Below, piece by piece: positions 8,875-17,437 of a stretch of DNA of 39,611 nt. Below the pieces are notes generated by a model that saw only the letters and a program-made list of their open reading frames with translations, made no database searches and had not been told where the DNA came from. The DNA comes from Singulisphaera sp. (GTDB taxonomy: Bacteria; Planctomycetota; Planctomycetia; Isosphaerales; Isosphaeraceae). The first letter of the stretch is position 1, and every line of letters begins with the position of its first letter. The stretch lies in contig DAIDJG010000056.1 of the NCBI GenBank assembly GCA_027451445.1, positions 1 to 39,611 on the forward strand, written 5' to 3'. Position numbers and translations under genes: made by a program.

Positions 8875-10167
8875 TCAGCTCCAGAAGTTCTCCAACCGTT
8901 CCTTCGGCGCTACTCCCAGCGGGAACTGCTTGCTGAACTGGTGATCTTGAATCCCTGCCAGCTCCCGAAGCGCCTGATGTACGTGTTCCGGGCGCACGCG
9001 AATGCCCTGTTCCTTGTCGAAGGCCAGCGTCTGCGGATTGACCGGCACTAACTGTTGTTTTTCGTCCGTGGCGCCCATGACACGGTTCCCGGCGATCCCT
9101 TGTCCCAGGAACATGATCGAGCCGATCGACCAGTGGTCCTTACCGTTGCCCTTGTTGTAATCGGGCGTACGGCCCATCTCGCTCTGGATGACCACCACCA
9201 GTTTCTCGCGGATCTTCAGCTCCTCGGCCTTCCGCATCAGGTGGTCGATCCCCGCGAGGAATTGCGGGATCAACTTCATCTGATCGACGTCGTTGTTGTT
9301 ATGGCTGTCGAACTGGCCGATCGAGAGGTTGGCCGCGACGCACACGCCCCCCTTGAACGCCGCGAGCGAGATGTCGACTTGCTGGGCCAGCGGGTCCTTG
9401 GAGGGTTCCTTGGGGATGAACGGCACAACCCTTTGCAGGGCTTTCGAACTCACCTGGGCGGCGTAGAGCATGCTCCGGCTACGTTCCACGCGCGGGAGCC
9501 GGGCCTCAGAGACGCGAGCTTCGAATTGTGCTTCCAGAGCTTGCTCGATCCGGCTCGACACGAACGGATCGTGGTAAGGACTGCGCGGGTTTCCCTCGAC
9601 GCCGTCGGCGTTGGCCAGCAGGTTGAGCGACTGGAGATAAGGCACGCGCGACATGGGCACAAGGTTCCCCGTTGCCGAGTAGTTGCCGAATGTCAGGAAC
9701 GCCAAGGGCGCCTCGGATCCCCGGCAGGCTGCGACAAGGGCCGGAAACGTGGGATAGGCCAGGCTATCGAGCTTGCCCGTCGCCATGTAACGGGCGCAGG
9801 GCGTGTGGTTGTTCACGGAGAAGTCGAGCCCGTTGAACACCCGCAGCTCCACGCCGTACTTCGCGAAGAAGTCCTCGTTGCTCATCCCTTGCTTGATGTG
9901 CTTCGCGGTGGGGGCGAACTTGTGCGGGCCGGCAGTGACGATGTCGCCTTCCTGATAGAGGCGGTTGATGCCGCCGATCCCCTTGGGATCCATCAGGTAC
10001 GTGGTGTCCCAGCCCCCGGAGGCGTTGAAGACCACGTAAAAGGGACCGTCGTAGCCCTGGGAGGCCGACGCGTCTTCCTTCCCGCGCGCGCGGGATTGCA
10101 GGCCGATCGGGACGGCGAACCCCAGGCCCGCGAGACTGCACCGTCGCAAAAAGTCGCGGCGTGACAT
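8875..10167 (-). CDS. DUF1501 family Tat-exported protein, second copy
   Basis: 430 residues starting MSRRDFLRRCSLAGLGFAVP, a classic twin-arginine signal (SRRDFLRR). The body shows DUF1501-type blocks: FNASGGWDTTYLMDPKG, NIGQF-like SIGQFDSHNNND, VVVIQSEMGRTPDYN, and GKDHWSIGSIMFLG with the metal-site His. It is only distantly like the copy at 2873. It starts ten bases after the stop of the cytochrome gene upstream on the same strand, so the two are almost surely co-transcribed. In related pairs the cytochrome and DUF1501 partners act together in the periplasm. I chose the start at the Tat signal; a longer open frame upstream overlaps the cytochrome gene and is not real. Confidence 0.85.
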   Translation of the reverse strand: MSRRDFLRRCSLAGLGFAVPIGLQSRARGKEDASASQGYDGPFYVVFNASGGWDTTYLMDPKGIGGINRLYQEGDIVTAGPHKFAPTAKHIKQGMSNEDFFAKYGVELRVFNGLDFSVNNHTPCARYMATGKLDSLAYPTFPALVAACRGSEAPLAFLTFGNYSATGNLVPMSRVPYLQSLNLLANADGVEGNPRSPYHDPFVSSRIEQALEAQFEARVSEARLPRVERSRSMLYAAQVSSKALQRVVPFIPKEPSKDPLAQQVDISLAAFKGGVCVAANLSIGQFDSHNNNDVDQMKLIPQFLAGIDHLMRKAEELKIREKLVVVIQSEMGRTPDYNKGNGKDHWSIGSIMFLGQGIAGNRVMGATDEKQQLVPVNPQTLAFDKEQGIRVRPEHVHQALRELAGIQDHQFSKQFPLGVAPKERLENFWS

Positions 10168-10177
10168 CGGCGGTTTC

Positions 10178-12559
10178 CTATTCGTAGAGGAAATCATGCT
10201 GACGCATGAGATACGTAACAACCCCGCGCCACGCGCGCACCGTGTATTCGGGATCGGCGGTCCGGAACTCCTCGCGGCCGCCGCAAAAGTAGGTTTCGCG
10301 GGGTTCGAAGCCCTTCTTGGCCTTGGCCTCGGCCACGATCCCCGAGAAAAGTTGGAAGGTTCTTTCGATCTCTGGATGTTCCGCGGTGCGGTCCTGGCCG
10401 AGCAATCGTTGGTGCAGGTAAATGATGGCCTGGCGGATCTTCTGGTCGGACTCGACTTCCCCCGGAACCACGTTGGGCTCGATCTGTGGGAAGAGTCTGC
10501 GCTGACCCGATTCAAGCCGGAAGTCGCGGGCCACATGGTAGCAGGCCATGTCGTTCGCCATGAGGCGCTGGATCGCCCCCATGGCTCCGCTCGGGTCGAG
10601 GTTGCGTTCGGTGACGGTCTGCGAATCGATGCCACCGTAGAGGATCCGGAGCTGATCGTCGAGCCGGCCCCAGGGCTTGCCGAAGATCGCCTTCAGCTTG
10701 CGCTCGAGCTGCTCAGGGGTTAGCAGGCGGACCAGCCCGACGTCGTCCAGCTCGGCCACGCGCTGGGGATGATTGGCCAACGCATCGAGGCCGTCGACGC
10801 GGTAGAAGTCGGACAGGATGATCCCCTTGAAGGCTTCCTTGAGATTGAAGTTCGCGCTCCGGAAGCGCTGGGCGACCTCTTCGATCATCCGGCGCTGGGC
10901 GCGGTAGGCACGCAGCCGGGCCGCGAACGTGGGGCTGTCGATATCGTCCGGGGCCAGCATGACCTTGCGGCCCATCATGATATAGTAGATATGTTCGGCC
11001 ATGGCGATCGGGAACCGAGGGTCCTTCACCGCCCGTTCGCCGAGCCACTGCGGCGCCCGCCAGCGCTCGGAGGCGGGCAAGTCCTCGCCCTCGAATCCGG
11101 GTCCGAACATGTCCTTGTACCAGCCGTCCTTACGGGGTCCGAGATGGCCTTCCATGTCGAAGTCCTGGAAGATCCCGGCGACGGGGTCGATCGTCTTGTG
11201 GCAGACCACGCAGTCGGCCGCCTGCATGGTCGGGATCGGATACTTGGCGGTCACCGCCGCGGCGTCGGTGACGCGCGGGGCGAGCTGCATGATGTCGATG
11301 CCCAGGAAGTGCTGGTAGAACATCCGCGCCCGCAGACGGTTGCGGTTGGTCTCCGTGGTTGGGTACCGCTTCAGATAGTGGAACATGCTCAGGAAACCCG
11401 CGTGCGGGTAGAGGCCCGTCGCGGACTCCTGCATTTTTCCGCTACGGTCTTTCAAGGCCTTCAGCTTCGCGGGGACGTACTCGAAGGGGTCGCCCGCCTT
11501 GAACGAGTCGTCAGGGTTCTTGAACTGATCTTTCACCTCTTCATAGATGCCGTACCCCCGAGCTGTGAACGGTGAGACCATGATGTAGTCGGCCGTGGCC
11601 AGCTCCGAGAACGGCCGGTCGTTCCGGACGATATACGCGATTAACTCCAATGGCTCCCGGAGAATGGCGTCGCGATAGACCGACGCCAAGGCCCAGCGCT
11701 TGCGTTGCCGCTCGGCCTCGGGGATATGATTCAAGTCGTGCTTTTCGGTCCAGTGCCGTGTCTTCTCGAAGTGCTCATAGGAGAGCAGCGTCTCGGCGTT
11801 GTCTTCGACCCCGAGCGTCAGGAAGATGTCGTTGAAGCCTTCCTTCAGGCGTACGTAAAACGCATCTTCGCGCATGATCTGGTCGAGAATCGCGTCGATG
11901 GCCTTCATGCCGTCCTGCTCCACGGCCTTCTGCTCATCGCTCGAAGGCAGACGTCCGACGAGCGAAAGCGCGACCCGCCGCAACAAGCGCTGGGGTGTCA
12001 TCATCCGGACGCCTTCGAACAGAGGCTGCGGCTTGTAGTCGCTGGCCGCTCCACTCGGCTCGATGGGCTTGCCGTTCAGCCGGCCGACGTACCGCTCGAG
12101 GATCTTGTAGCCCGTGGAGTCCGGTTTGAGAACCCGGCCGCCGCCGTGCTCGAGTCCGCCCAGCACTTTGACCAACAGCCGCGACTGGTCCCCTTCGGGG
12201 GTCTTCGCCATCGTCTGGAACGCCTGGCAATTCTCCTCCATCCAGCGCGGGTTGGGTTCCGACACATCCCTGGGATCCGCGAGCAGGAATTTGCTCTCAC
12301 CCGCGTCACCATCGACGGTGTGACACTTGAGGCACGTGCGCTCTCCGACCTTGGCCCACACCTCGTCCTCGAAGAACCGATCGGGTCCAAAGCAGTTCGG
12401 CGACGATTTGGCCGCCGGAGGGTTTTGAGGGAAAACCGGCGCGGCGATACCCAGGATCCAGGCCAGCCCCACCAGACACAGGATCGGTCGAAGAAACACG
12501 TTCTGATGTGAACAATTGATCCATAACCGCGCCTGTAACGGGTTTGTAGAAGCGTCCAT
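10178..12559 (-). CDS. Planctomycete multi-domain cytochrome (PSCyt/DUF1549/DUF1588-like)
   Basis: 793 residues. After about 22 polar residues there is a hydrophobic export segment (FLRPILCLVGLAWILGIAAP). Two c-type heme motifs are visible: CLKCH (76-80), in the setting of a PSCyt1 cytochrome domain, and CVVCH (about 449-453), followed by KTIDPVAGIFQDFD as in DUF1588-type domains. The central RVALSLVGRLPSSDEQ block resembles DUF1549. The product is periplasmic and heme-binding, probably an electron-transfer or oxidative-degradation component working with the DUF1501 protein encoded ten bases downstream. The start at 12557-12559 gives the cleanest signal sequence; further upstream in-frame residues look non-coding. 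Substrate unknown. Confidence 0.83.
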   Translation of the reverse strand: MDASTNPLQARLWINCSHQNVFLRPILCLVGLAWILGIAAPVFPQNPPAAKSSPNCFGPDRFFEDEVWAKVGERTCLKCHTVDGDAGESKFLLADPRDVSEPNPRWMEENCQAFQTMAKTPEGDQSRLLVKVLGGLEHGGGRVLKPDSTGYKILERYVGRLNGKPIEPSGAASDYKPQPLFEGVRMMTPQRLLRRVALSLVGRLPSSDEQKAVEQDGMKAIDAILDQIMREDAFYVRLKEGFNDIFLTLGVEDNAETLLSYEHFEKTRHWTEKHDLNHIPEAERQRKRWALASVYRDAILREPLELIAYIVRNDRPFSELATADYIMVSPFTARGYGIYEEVKDQFKNPDDSFKAGDPFEYVPAKLKALKDRSGKMQESATGLYPHAGFLSMFHYLKRYPTTETNRNRLRARMFYQHFLGIDIMQLAPRVTDAAAVTAKYPIPTMQAADCVVCHKTIDPVAGIFQDFDMEGHLGPRKDGWYKDMFGPGFEGEDLPASERWRAPQWLGERAVKDPRFPIAMAEHIYYIMMGRKVMLAPDDIDSPTFAARLRAYRAQRRMIEEVAQRFRSANFNLKEAFKGIILSDFYRVDGLDALANHPQRVAELDDVGLVRLLTPEQLERKLKAIFGKPWGRLDDQLRILYGGIDSQTVTERNLDPSGAMGAIQRLMANDMACYHVARDFRLESGQRRLFPQIEPNVVPGEVESDQKIRQAIIYLHQRLLGQDRTAEHPEIERTFQLFSGIVAEAKAKKGFEPRETYFCGGREEFRTADPEYTVRAWRGVVTYLMRQHDFLYE

Positions 12560-12829
12560 AGATCGTCTCGAAGAACGAAGCCGGACATCGTCAACAACGC
12601 CGAAGAATCCTCCTATCATGGCACCTCCGGCAGCATGAAGCAAGCCGCCTTGCTCTGAATCATGCATGCTCAAATTCGAACGCGATTGCAGTATGGCCGA
12701 CTCTCCGGTGGACGTGGCTGTAGCCGCTCGGCGGTATGGCAATCGTTCGCAAGAAACGGGCTCCCCTCGGCTCAAAACCCCGCCGCAAGATTCCTGTTTC
12801 GTCTGTTAGAACGATTTTTTCGGTTTTTA

Positions 12830-12858
12830 TTGAAATCTCTGACGAAGCTCCGTATGAT
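12830..12858 (+). promoter_or_regulatory. Sigma70-like promoter opening the phage-like region
   Basis: TTGAAA (12830-12835), a 17-base spacer and TATGAT (12853-12858) form a good -35/-10 pair, 49 bases before the ATG at 12907. It sits in a 347-bp divergent gap (12560-12906) with an AT-rich stretch at about 12810-12835. No gene, tRNA or attachment-site repeat was recognised in the gap. It marks the likely left start of the phage-like operon. Confidence 0.5.
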
Positions 12859-12906
12859 TGACGCACGTCCACTATACAGACCCAACTCCAGCGGGGGGCC
12901 GCGACC

Positions 12907-13614
12907 ATGATCGAGTTGAGCGACGATGAATTCGGCCTTTTGCAGACATTGCTTCGAGAGCCGATTGCGGGTGTTGCGCCGGGGGAATTGGCTGGCTCGC
13001 TGGGCTGGGAGCCGATGCGGGTGGCGACGGTGCTGGCAAATTTGCTGAATGGACAATGGGTCGAGATCAGCCAGGGGGGCGCCTCGGTGGCCCTGACACC
13101 CTGGGCGGCGGTGTGGCTCGATCATGAGACGAGCGACGACGGCCTGCGCTGGCTTCCGGTTCGTGCGCTTGTACCGCACGTCGAGCTAACCTTCGAACCG
13201 GCGGACACGCGGTCGAGCGATGCGATGCCACGAGAGAGGCGGGCGTTTCCCAAGCGACGGGAGCCCGGCGCCAACCATCGCATCCCGCTTACGGTCTTTC
13301 CCGAGGTCGTGCTCGCGGGGGGCCGTTATGCGTGGCTCCCCTGGCGCGAGCGGCATCGTCGCCGTTGCGAGTGCACGGCCTGCCAGCTCGAAGTCAGCGC
13401 GACGAAGCCACCGCGCAAGTTCTGCCTGAGCGCGCACGGAAGGAAGCTGCCGCCTCTCTGGGAATGCCTGGAATGCGGGTGCGGTGGACGCGATCACTTG
13501 CTACCGCGGCATCCGAAGGTTCGGACTCGGTGGGAGGGAATACCCACGAAGGACCTGTCACCTCGCGACCGCGACCGTAAAGCGGCTCGGCCGTTGAAAG
13601 GAGGGTTAGCGTGA
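12907..13614 (+). CDS. Winged-helix plus zinc-ribbon-like protein, first gene of the phage region
   Basis: 235 residues. The N-terminal 70 (IELSDDEFGLLQTLLRE...LGWEPMRVATVLANLLNGQWVE) look like a winged-helix DNA-binding fold. The second half is basic and has paired cysteines, CECTACQ (about 158-164) and CLECGCGG (about 193-200), with Cys and His between, which suggests a structural zinc site. No known family was recognised. It overlaps the next gene by four bases (GTGA), so the two are translationally coupled. As the first gene after a promoter and next to a helix-turn-helix protein, it may regulate the phage operon or act in packaging. That role is inference. Confidence 0.6.
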   Translation: MIELSDDEFGLLQTLLREPIAGVAPGELAGSLGWEPMRVATVLANLLNGQWVEISQGGASVALTPWAAVWLDHETSDDGLRWLPVRALVPHVELTFEPADTRSSDAMPRERRAFPKRREPGANHRIPLTVFPEVVLAGGRYAWLPWRERHRRRCECTACQLEVSATKPPRKFCLSAHGRKLPPLWECLECGCGGRDHLLPRHPKVRTRWEGIPTKDLSPRDRDRKAARPLKGGLA

Positions 13615-13883
13615 CCCGATCGCGTCGCAACCCTTCGATCTGCGCGACGAAGGCTTCCGAGCCCGAGACCGTCCGGACGTGCGAGCAACGCCGGCGCTGG
13701 CGGCGCGATGTGCTTGTGTGCTGGGCCATGGACGCGGGGTTCAGCTCGGCCTTCCTCGCCGACGTTTTCGGTCTCACGCCCCCTCGCGTCAGGCAGATTT
13801 TTGACGAAAAACTAGCGAGCAAAAATTTTCCGGATCCCCGGAAAAACATGGATTGGGAACGCAATTTCGATGGAAAGAACTAG
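13611..13883 (+). CDS. Small helix-turn-helix protein
   Basis: 90 residues from a GTG at 13611 that overlaps the previous stop (GTGA), with a strong AAAGGAGGG just upstream. The segment AGFSSAFLADVFGLTPPRVRQIF (about 55-77) fits a helix-turn-helix like that of sigma-factor region 4 or terminase small subunits. The rest is basic. Its size, basic character and position near the start of a phage structural region fit a small terminase or regulator, but it is about 4 kb from the large terminase. The DNA towards its end becomes AT-rich. Confidence 0.55.
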   Translation: MTRSRRNPSICATKASEPETVRTCEQRRRWRRDVLVCWAMDAGFSSAFLADVFGLTPPRVRQIFDEKLASKNFPDPRKNMDWERNFDGKN

Positions 13884-13935
13884 CAAGTTACTAGGAGCAT
13901 ATAGGGTGTAGGACGACGAGAACAACACAAAGAAT

Positions 13936-14065
13936 GACCCGCAGATGACGCCAATCGACGCTGATTCGGGAAACGCAGCACGCAAGCGAATCACTCGACT
14001 TCGCAGCATCCCAATCGCCTTCATCTTGCAGGCGATTTCTACCATCGGCGCTCATCTGTGGGTCC
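13936..14065. repeat. Degenerate GCAGAT palindrome (probable decayed copy)
   Basis: The left part (ACCCGCAGATGACGCC, 13937-13952) pairs imperfectly with the right part (GGCGCTCATCTGTGGGT, about 14047-14063), with further weak pairing inwards. The arms resemble the five better copies elsewhere but carry many changes. It fills the gap between the helix-turn-helix gene and the next small gene. Confidence 0.4.
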
Positions 14066-14101
14066 CTCCACTTCTCGATGAGGAGTCATCGACTCTCACC
14101 C

Positions 14102-14344
14102 ATGCCCGACATTCGTGATCACATCCAGCAGCGCGAAGCCCATCTCGCCGAAATCGAGACACGCAAGCAGGCTGTCCGCACGATCGATGCCGACCTTCCC
14201 AACTGCACGTTCAACGGCCAACCCCTTCCGGATGGGGTCTATTCGACCGATCCCGACCCCGCTCCCGTTTGGATCAAGCAAAACGGCAAGGTGGCCCTGG
14301 TGAGGCCGCGGTCGTTGGCAGTGAACACTCCTTACACATCCTGA
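14102..14344 (+). CDS. Small hypothetical phage-region protein
   Basis: 80 residues starting MPDIRDHIQQREAHLAEIETR: a helical N-terminal half, then a short beta-type segment (FNGQPLPDGVYSTDPDPAPVWIKQNGKVAL) that looks like a small globular domain. There is no signal or membrane segment. An in-frame ATG 24 bases upstream is possible; neither has a strong ribosome site. It is followed four bases later by the next gene. Function not recognised. Confidence 0.55.
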   Translation: MPDIRDHIQQREAHLAEIETRKQAVRTIDADLPNCTFNGQPLPDGVYSTDPDPAPVWIKQNGKVALVRPRSLAVNTPYTS

Positions 14345-14347
14345 GCC

Positions 14348-14848
14348 ATGCCACCCATCGATTCGGAATTTGCACCGCTCGACGGCGCGTTGCCGTCCGG
14401 CTGGTCCGTACCACGTCCGAACCGCCAGCCCGCGTCCGTACCGGCGGCACCTCCGAAGCGGCTCGGCCGCTGGCTGTTCCTTGGTGTCGTCGTCGCGGCC
14501 GTCGTTGTCGCGGCGTGGACGTTGCGCCGCGACTGGATCGAACCCACGCCTCCCGTTCACGAAGGCGTCGCCGTCGGCCGTACGCTTGCACCCGCTCTCT
14601 CCGAGGCGCTGGCGAAGGGCTTTGATGCCGCGGCCACGCTCATCGAGTCGGGCCAGAGCATCAAGATGGCCGACGACACGCTCAAGTCCACGTTCGACAC
14701 CGAGCGCAAAGCGGCGTTCGGCAAGATCGGCGGGCCGTTTCTGGGCTCGATCGTCAAGAGCGGTGAAGAGCCCAAAGACGAGGCGCAACGCCAACAGTTC
14801 GCCGAGGCGCACCGGGCCATTGCCCGCGGATTGCGAGGGACACGATGA
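14348..14848 (+). CDS. Single-span membrane protein of the putative lysis cassette
   Basis: 166 residues. A Pro-rich cytoplasmic N-terminus ends in PPKRLGRWLF, followed by one helix (LGVVVAAVVVAAW, about 40-58) and a soluble part predicted helical (LSEALAKGFDAAATLIE, DDTLKSTFDTERKAAF). The type II topology with a periplasmic helical domain would fit an inner-membrane spanin-like role, but no family was recognised. It overlaps the peptidase gene by four bases (ATGA). Confidence 0.6.
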   Translation: MPPIDSEFAPLDGALPSGWSVPRPNRQPASVPAAPPKRLGRWLFLGVVVAAVVVAAWTLRRDWIEPTPPVHEGVAVGRTLAPALSEALAKGFDAAATLIESGQSIKMADDTLKSTFDTERKAAFGKIGGPFLGSIVKSGEEPKDEAQRQQFAEAHRAIARGLRGTR

Positions 14849-15735
14849 ACAGCTTCGATCCCAAGGGGCTCTGCGGCTGGCTCGACGTTCCCGAGCGCCA
14901 CGCCGTCGCGGCCACGATGCCGGCCCTCGCGCAGTTCGCGCTGGCGTCGTTGGCCGACTCGAACATCCTGCTCTACAAAGCCTGGCACGATGCGACCGGC
15001 GCCTACTGGCCCTACACGGCCCAGACCATCGGTGATTGTGTCTCGCACGGCCATGGCCACGGCTACGACCTGCTCCAGTGCATCGAGTGGGTTCTCGACG
15101 GCGGCAAAGGGGACCTCAAGCGCGAGGACGCCGAGACCGACACCGAGGCCCTTTATGGAATGGGCCGCGAGGCCGGCAACATGCTCGGCTGGGCCGACGG
15201 CTGTTACGGCTCGGCAGCCGTCAAGGCCATGACCACGATGGGCGTCGTTCCTCGCTCCCTCGTCGGTCCCTACGACGGCCAGCGCGCCAAGCAATGGGGA
15301 GCCCGCGGCACGCCCGCCGAGCTCAAGCAAAAGGCCGCCCAGTGGAAGCTCGGCAACGCCGCCCTCGTGCGGACGTGGGACGAACTCGTCTCGGCCATGT
15401 CCAACGGCTATCCCGTCACGATCTGCACCGGCATGGGCTTCACCATGCGGCGCGACGAGCAGGGCTTCTGCTCGCGACAGGGGCGCTGGGGCCACTGCAT
15501 GCTCGTGTGTGGAATCCGTCAGGATTCCCGCCCCGGCGCCTGCATCTTCCAGTCGTGGGGGCCGAACGTTCCAAGCGGACCCACGACGCTCGACCAACCC
15601 GACAACTCGTTCTGGATCGACCGCCCGAACATCGAAGCGATCCTCTCCGAGGGCGACTCCTGGGCTCTCAGCAAGGGCCCCCTCTTCAAACCGCGTCCCC
15701 TCCCCGAACGTTGGTCTTACGAGGATTACATTTAA
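14845..15735 (+). CDS. Papain-like (C1-type) cysteine peptidase
   Basis: 296 residues. QTIGDCVSHG (Gln60, Cys65) fits the oxyanion Gln and nucleophile Cys of papain-like peptidases. GRWGHCMLVCGI provides the His (His217), and IFQSWGPN (236-241) aligns with the usual NSWG. Gln stands where the catalytic Asn is expected, although Asn241 is close by. DGCYGSAAVKAMTTMGVVP matches the family's central helix. There is no signal peptide, so it acts in the cytoplasm, in the virion or after lysis. Possible roles are proteolysis of head proteins or help with host lysis. It is coupled to genes on both sides: ATGA overlap upstream, and the next ATG immediately after its stop. Confidence 0.7.
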   Translation: MNSFDPKGLCGWLDVPERHAVAATMPALAQFALASLADSNILLYKAWHDATGAYWPYTAQTIGDCVSHGHGHGYDLLQCIEWVLDGGKGDLKREDAETDTEALYGMGREAGNMLGWADGCYGSAAVKAMTTMGVVPRSLVGPYDGQRAKQWGARGTPAELKQKAAQWKLGNAALVRTWDELVSAMSNGYPVTICTGMGFTMRRDEQGFCSRQGRWGHCMLVCGIRQDSRPGACIFQSWGPNVPSGPTTLDQPDNSFWIDRPNIEAILSEGDSWALSKGPLFKPRPLPERWSYEDYI

Positions 15736-16335
15736 ATGCTGACTGCTCTTGCACTGGTCGTGCTGTCCCAGGGGCCGGACTACGCCGATTACATCAGCGA
15801 CCCGAGGCCCAGCCCTGATCGAATCGCCAGCGCGCCGGCCGGTCTGGGTGAAGTCGGCGGCCGCTCGAAAACGGCCGCCGTGCGGTTGCCCAAGATCGCT
15901 CGCGCCTTCTCGGCACCGACTGCCTCTCGTCCCTCCTCCGATCCGCCGACCCGGGACGGGGCAGGCGCCTTGTCTCAGCCTGTTCCTTCTCGCCCCTCGG
16001 CCGCGAAAGTGGACTGTCCGTGCCGCATTTGTGCATGTGCCTTGTGTTCCTGTGAGAACCCGCCGCTTGCCAAGGCGTCCGACAAAGCGCCGCCGATTTC
16101 CAAGGCGATGACAGTCGCCCGCGAGACCAAGCCTCAGCTCGCGGCTCGACCAAAGCTTCCCCAATCGGTTTACCGATGCGCCGACGCATCGGGACAGGTC
16201 TGGACACACGCCGACGCGGCGTACCTCGAACAGTGGGTTCGTCAGAGAAACGCACGAATGACGACACCGGCCTGCGTCAATGGCCGGTGCGCAGCCCCTC
16301 GATACGAGCGCCGAGGTCTCTTCGGGCGTCGGTGA
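15736..16335 (+). CDS. Hypothetical protein with dense cysteine motif
   Basis: 199 residues beginning directly after the previous stop codon (TAAATG). The first 12 residues, MLTALALVVLSQG, look like a short export signal. A disordered Pro/Ser/Arg-rich region follows, then the cluster CPCRICACALCSC (about 94-106), and a C-terminal segment YRCADASGQVWTHADAAYLEQWVR resembling a small ligand-binding fold. Cysteine spacing suggests metal binding or disulfides. Family not recognised. Its place in the run of coupled genes before the terminase points to a conserved phage-module gene. Confidence 0.55.
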   Translation: MLTALALVVLSQGPDYADYISDPRPSPDRIASAPAGLGEVGGRSKTAAVRLPKIARAFSAPTASRPSSDPPTRDGAGALSQPVPSRPSAAKVDCPCRICACALCSCENPPLAKASDKAPPISKAMTVARETKPQLAARPKLPQSVYRCADASGQVWTHADAAYLEQWVRQRNARMTTPACVNGRCAAPRYERRGLFGRR

Positions 16336-16375
16336 AGCAGAAACACTCGTTCAACCGCTTCATCCTCATTCAGCC

Positions 16376-16885
16376 ATGACAAGTCGCGACGATTTCTCCA
16401 CCCCCGACGGCTTCGAGAAAGCCACGAGACTCATGATCCTTCAAACCCTGCGCCGGTGCGTGCCGTACGCGGTGGCGTTCGCCTGCGGTGCGGCCTCGAT
16501 GCTCGCGATCGGAGTCTATCTTGCGGGAACTCCTCCGTCGCCCCCCTTGACCGACCTGCGTTTCACCGCACCGACGGGACCGGCTCTGACGGTCGATCAC
16601 CTCACGGCCAAGATCGCTCCGGTGATTCAGCGTGAACTGATGGACGCGAAGCCTGACGTGCTCGAACACGCCGGCGGTCCGATCGAGCGAGGGGCGATCC
16701 GGCTGGCTTATCCGCTGGCGGTCCGCGAAGTCCCCGTCTTCACCGAACATGGCATCAGGGCCCTCACTGACGAATTCGGACAGTACTCCGTGCAAGACCT
16801 CGTTCATCTCCTCGAAGACGCAGCGGCGACCAAAGGAGACCGCGAGGGACGATTACTCAGCCAACTGAAAAGGACGACTCCATGA
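16376..16885 (+). CDS. Membrane-anchored hypothetical protein
   Basis: 169 residues from the ATG at 16376 (an open frame upstream overlaps the previous gene and is not needed). One transmembrane helix (VPYAVAFACGAASMLAIGVYLAG, about 26-48, quoted in part) is followed by a soluble domain with LTDLRFTAPTGPALTV and FGQYSVQDLVHLLEDAA. The type II topology again fits a periplasm-facing role in a lysis or envelope cassette. The stop overlaps the next start (ATGA). No family recognised. Confidence 0.55.
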   Translation: MTSRDDFSTPDGFEKATRLMILQTLRRCVPYAVAFACGAASMLAIGVYLAGTPPSPPLTDLRFTAPTGPALTVDHLTAKIAPVIQRELMDAKPDVLEHAGGPIERGAIRLAYPLAVREVPVFTEHGIRALTDEFGQYSVQDLVHLLEDAAATKGDREGRLLSQLKRTTP

Positions 16886-17028
16886 ATGAATCGGAAATCG
16901 CCCGAGGGATTGCGGCTCTCACGCTTGCGGCGATCCTCGCGGTGATCGGCCTGGTGCTCGTCATCTCGGTGGCGAATCACACTCCGAAGGTCCATGCGTT
17001 TCGCTCGCCGTTCCTTGCCAACCCTTGA
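16882..17028 (+). CDS. 48-residue single-span membrane protein
   Basis: A very short gene with an ATG overlapping the previous stop (ATGA) and ending TGA at 17026-17028. It begins MNESEIARGIAALTLAAILA, and residues about 9-32 form one strongly hydrophobic helix, with a short C-terminal tail ending in RSPFLANP. The size and topology fit pinholin or accessory holin proteins, or small membrane proteins in general. Its overlap with a real gene and clean hydrophobic profile support it being expressed. Confidence 0.5.
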   Translation: MNESEIARGIAALTLAAILAVIGLVLVISVANHTPKVHAFRSPFLANP

Positions 17029-17046
17029 CCCGAGGTTGAACCCGTC

Positions 17047-17187
17047 ATGAAACGAATGATCATTGCGATTGCCAGCTTGATCTTCCTCGCGCTCGCACCC
17101 GGCTGCATCGAGCTGCGGTGCGACGAGCGCGAGCGGGATCGTCACCCTCACTTCCGCAACACGACTCCGAACCACGAAAGGAACTGA
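17047..17187 (+). CDS. 46-residue lipoprotein, candidate outer spanin
   Basis: MKRMIIAIASLIFLALAPGC has a basic start, a hydrophobic core and a lipobox ending at Cys20 (L-A-P-G-C). The mature part is a short charged peptide (IELRCDERERDRHPHFRN). Tiny phage lipoproteins of this kind are typically Rz1-like outer spanins that join an inner-membrane partner to disrupt the outer membrane. Most Rz1 proteins are Pro-rich, which this one is not. The gene is 18 bases after the previous stop and six bases before the next start. The spanin role is inferred from size, lipobox and location. Confidence 0.5.
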   Translation: MKRMIIAIASLIFLALAPGCIELRCDERERDRHPHFRNTTPNHERN

Positions 17188-17193
17188 CGCCCC

Positions 17194-17436
17194 ATGTCCA
17201 CGGGAACAAGCGCAAGCCCCGCCCCGCCGAAGCCCGCCCCGAGCGGCCCGCTCGCGGCGGTCGATGGCTACAAGACCTACATCGCCGCGGCGGGGCTCGC
17301 CGTAACCGCCTTGATTCAAGGACTGGTGCAACATGACTGGACGAGCGCTTTGCAATCGCTGATGGCCGCGCTCGGTGCGCTGGGCATCCGGCACGCGATC
17401 GCGAAGTCGTCGCCCGCCACAGCAAAAACCTCCTGA
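17194..17436 (+). CDS. Holin-like small membrane protein
   Basis: 80 residues. A Pro/Ala-rich N-terminus is followed by DGYKTYIAAAGLAVTALIQG and SALQSLMAALGALGIRHAIA, giving one to two amphipathic or hydrophobic helices. The pattern KTYI...LMAALGALGIRHAIAK is common in small phage membrane proteins near lysis genes and is often annotated as holin or hypothetical. AAAGGAA lies ten bases before the ATG. It directly precedes another small gene, with one base between stop and start codon. Confidence 0.5.
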   Translation: MSTGTSASPAPPKPAPSGPLAAVDGYKTYIAAAGLAVTALIQGLVQHDWTSALQSLMAALGALGIRHAIAKSSPATAKTS

Positions 17437-17437
17437 C

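Noticed and set aside
12560-12906. Prophage attachment site or tRNA
   Set aside because: No tRNA-like cloverleaf and no direct repeat matching elsewhere in the window could be found by eye.
12660-12910. 82-residue open frames on both strands in the divergent gap
   Set aside because: They oppose each other, lack ribosome sites and cover a good promoter sequence.
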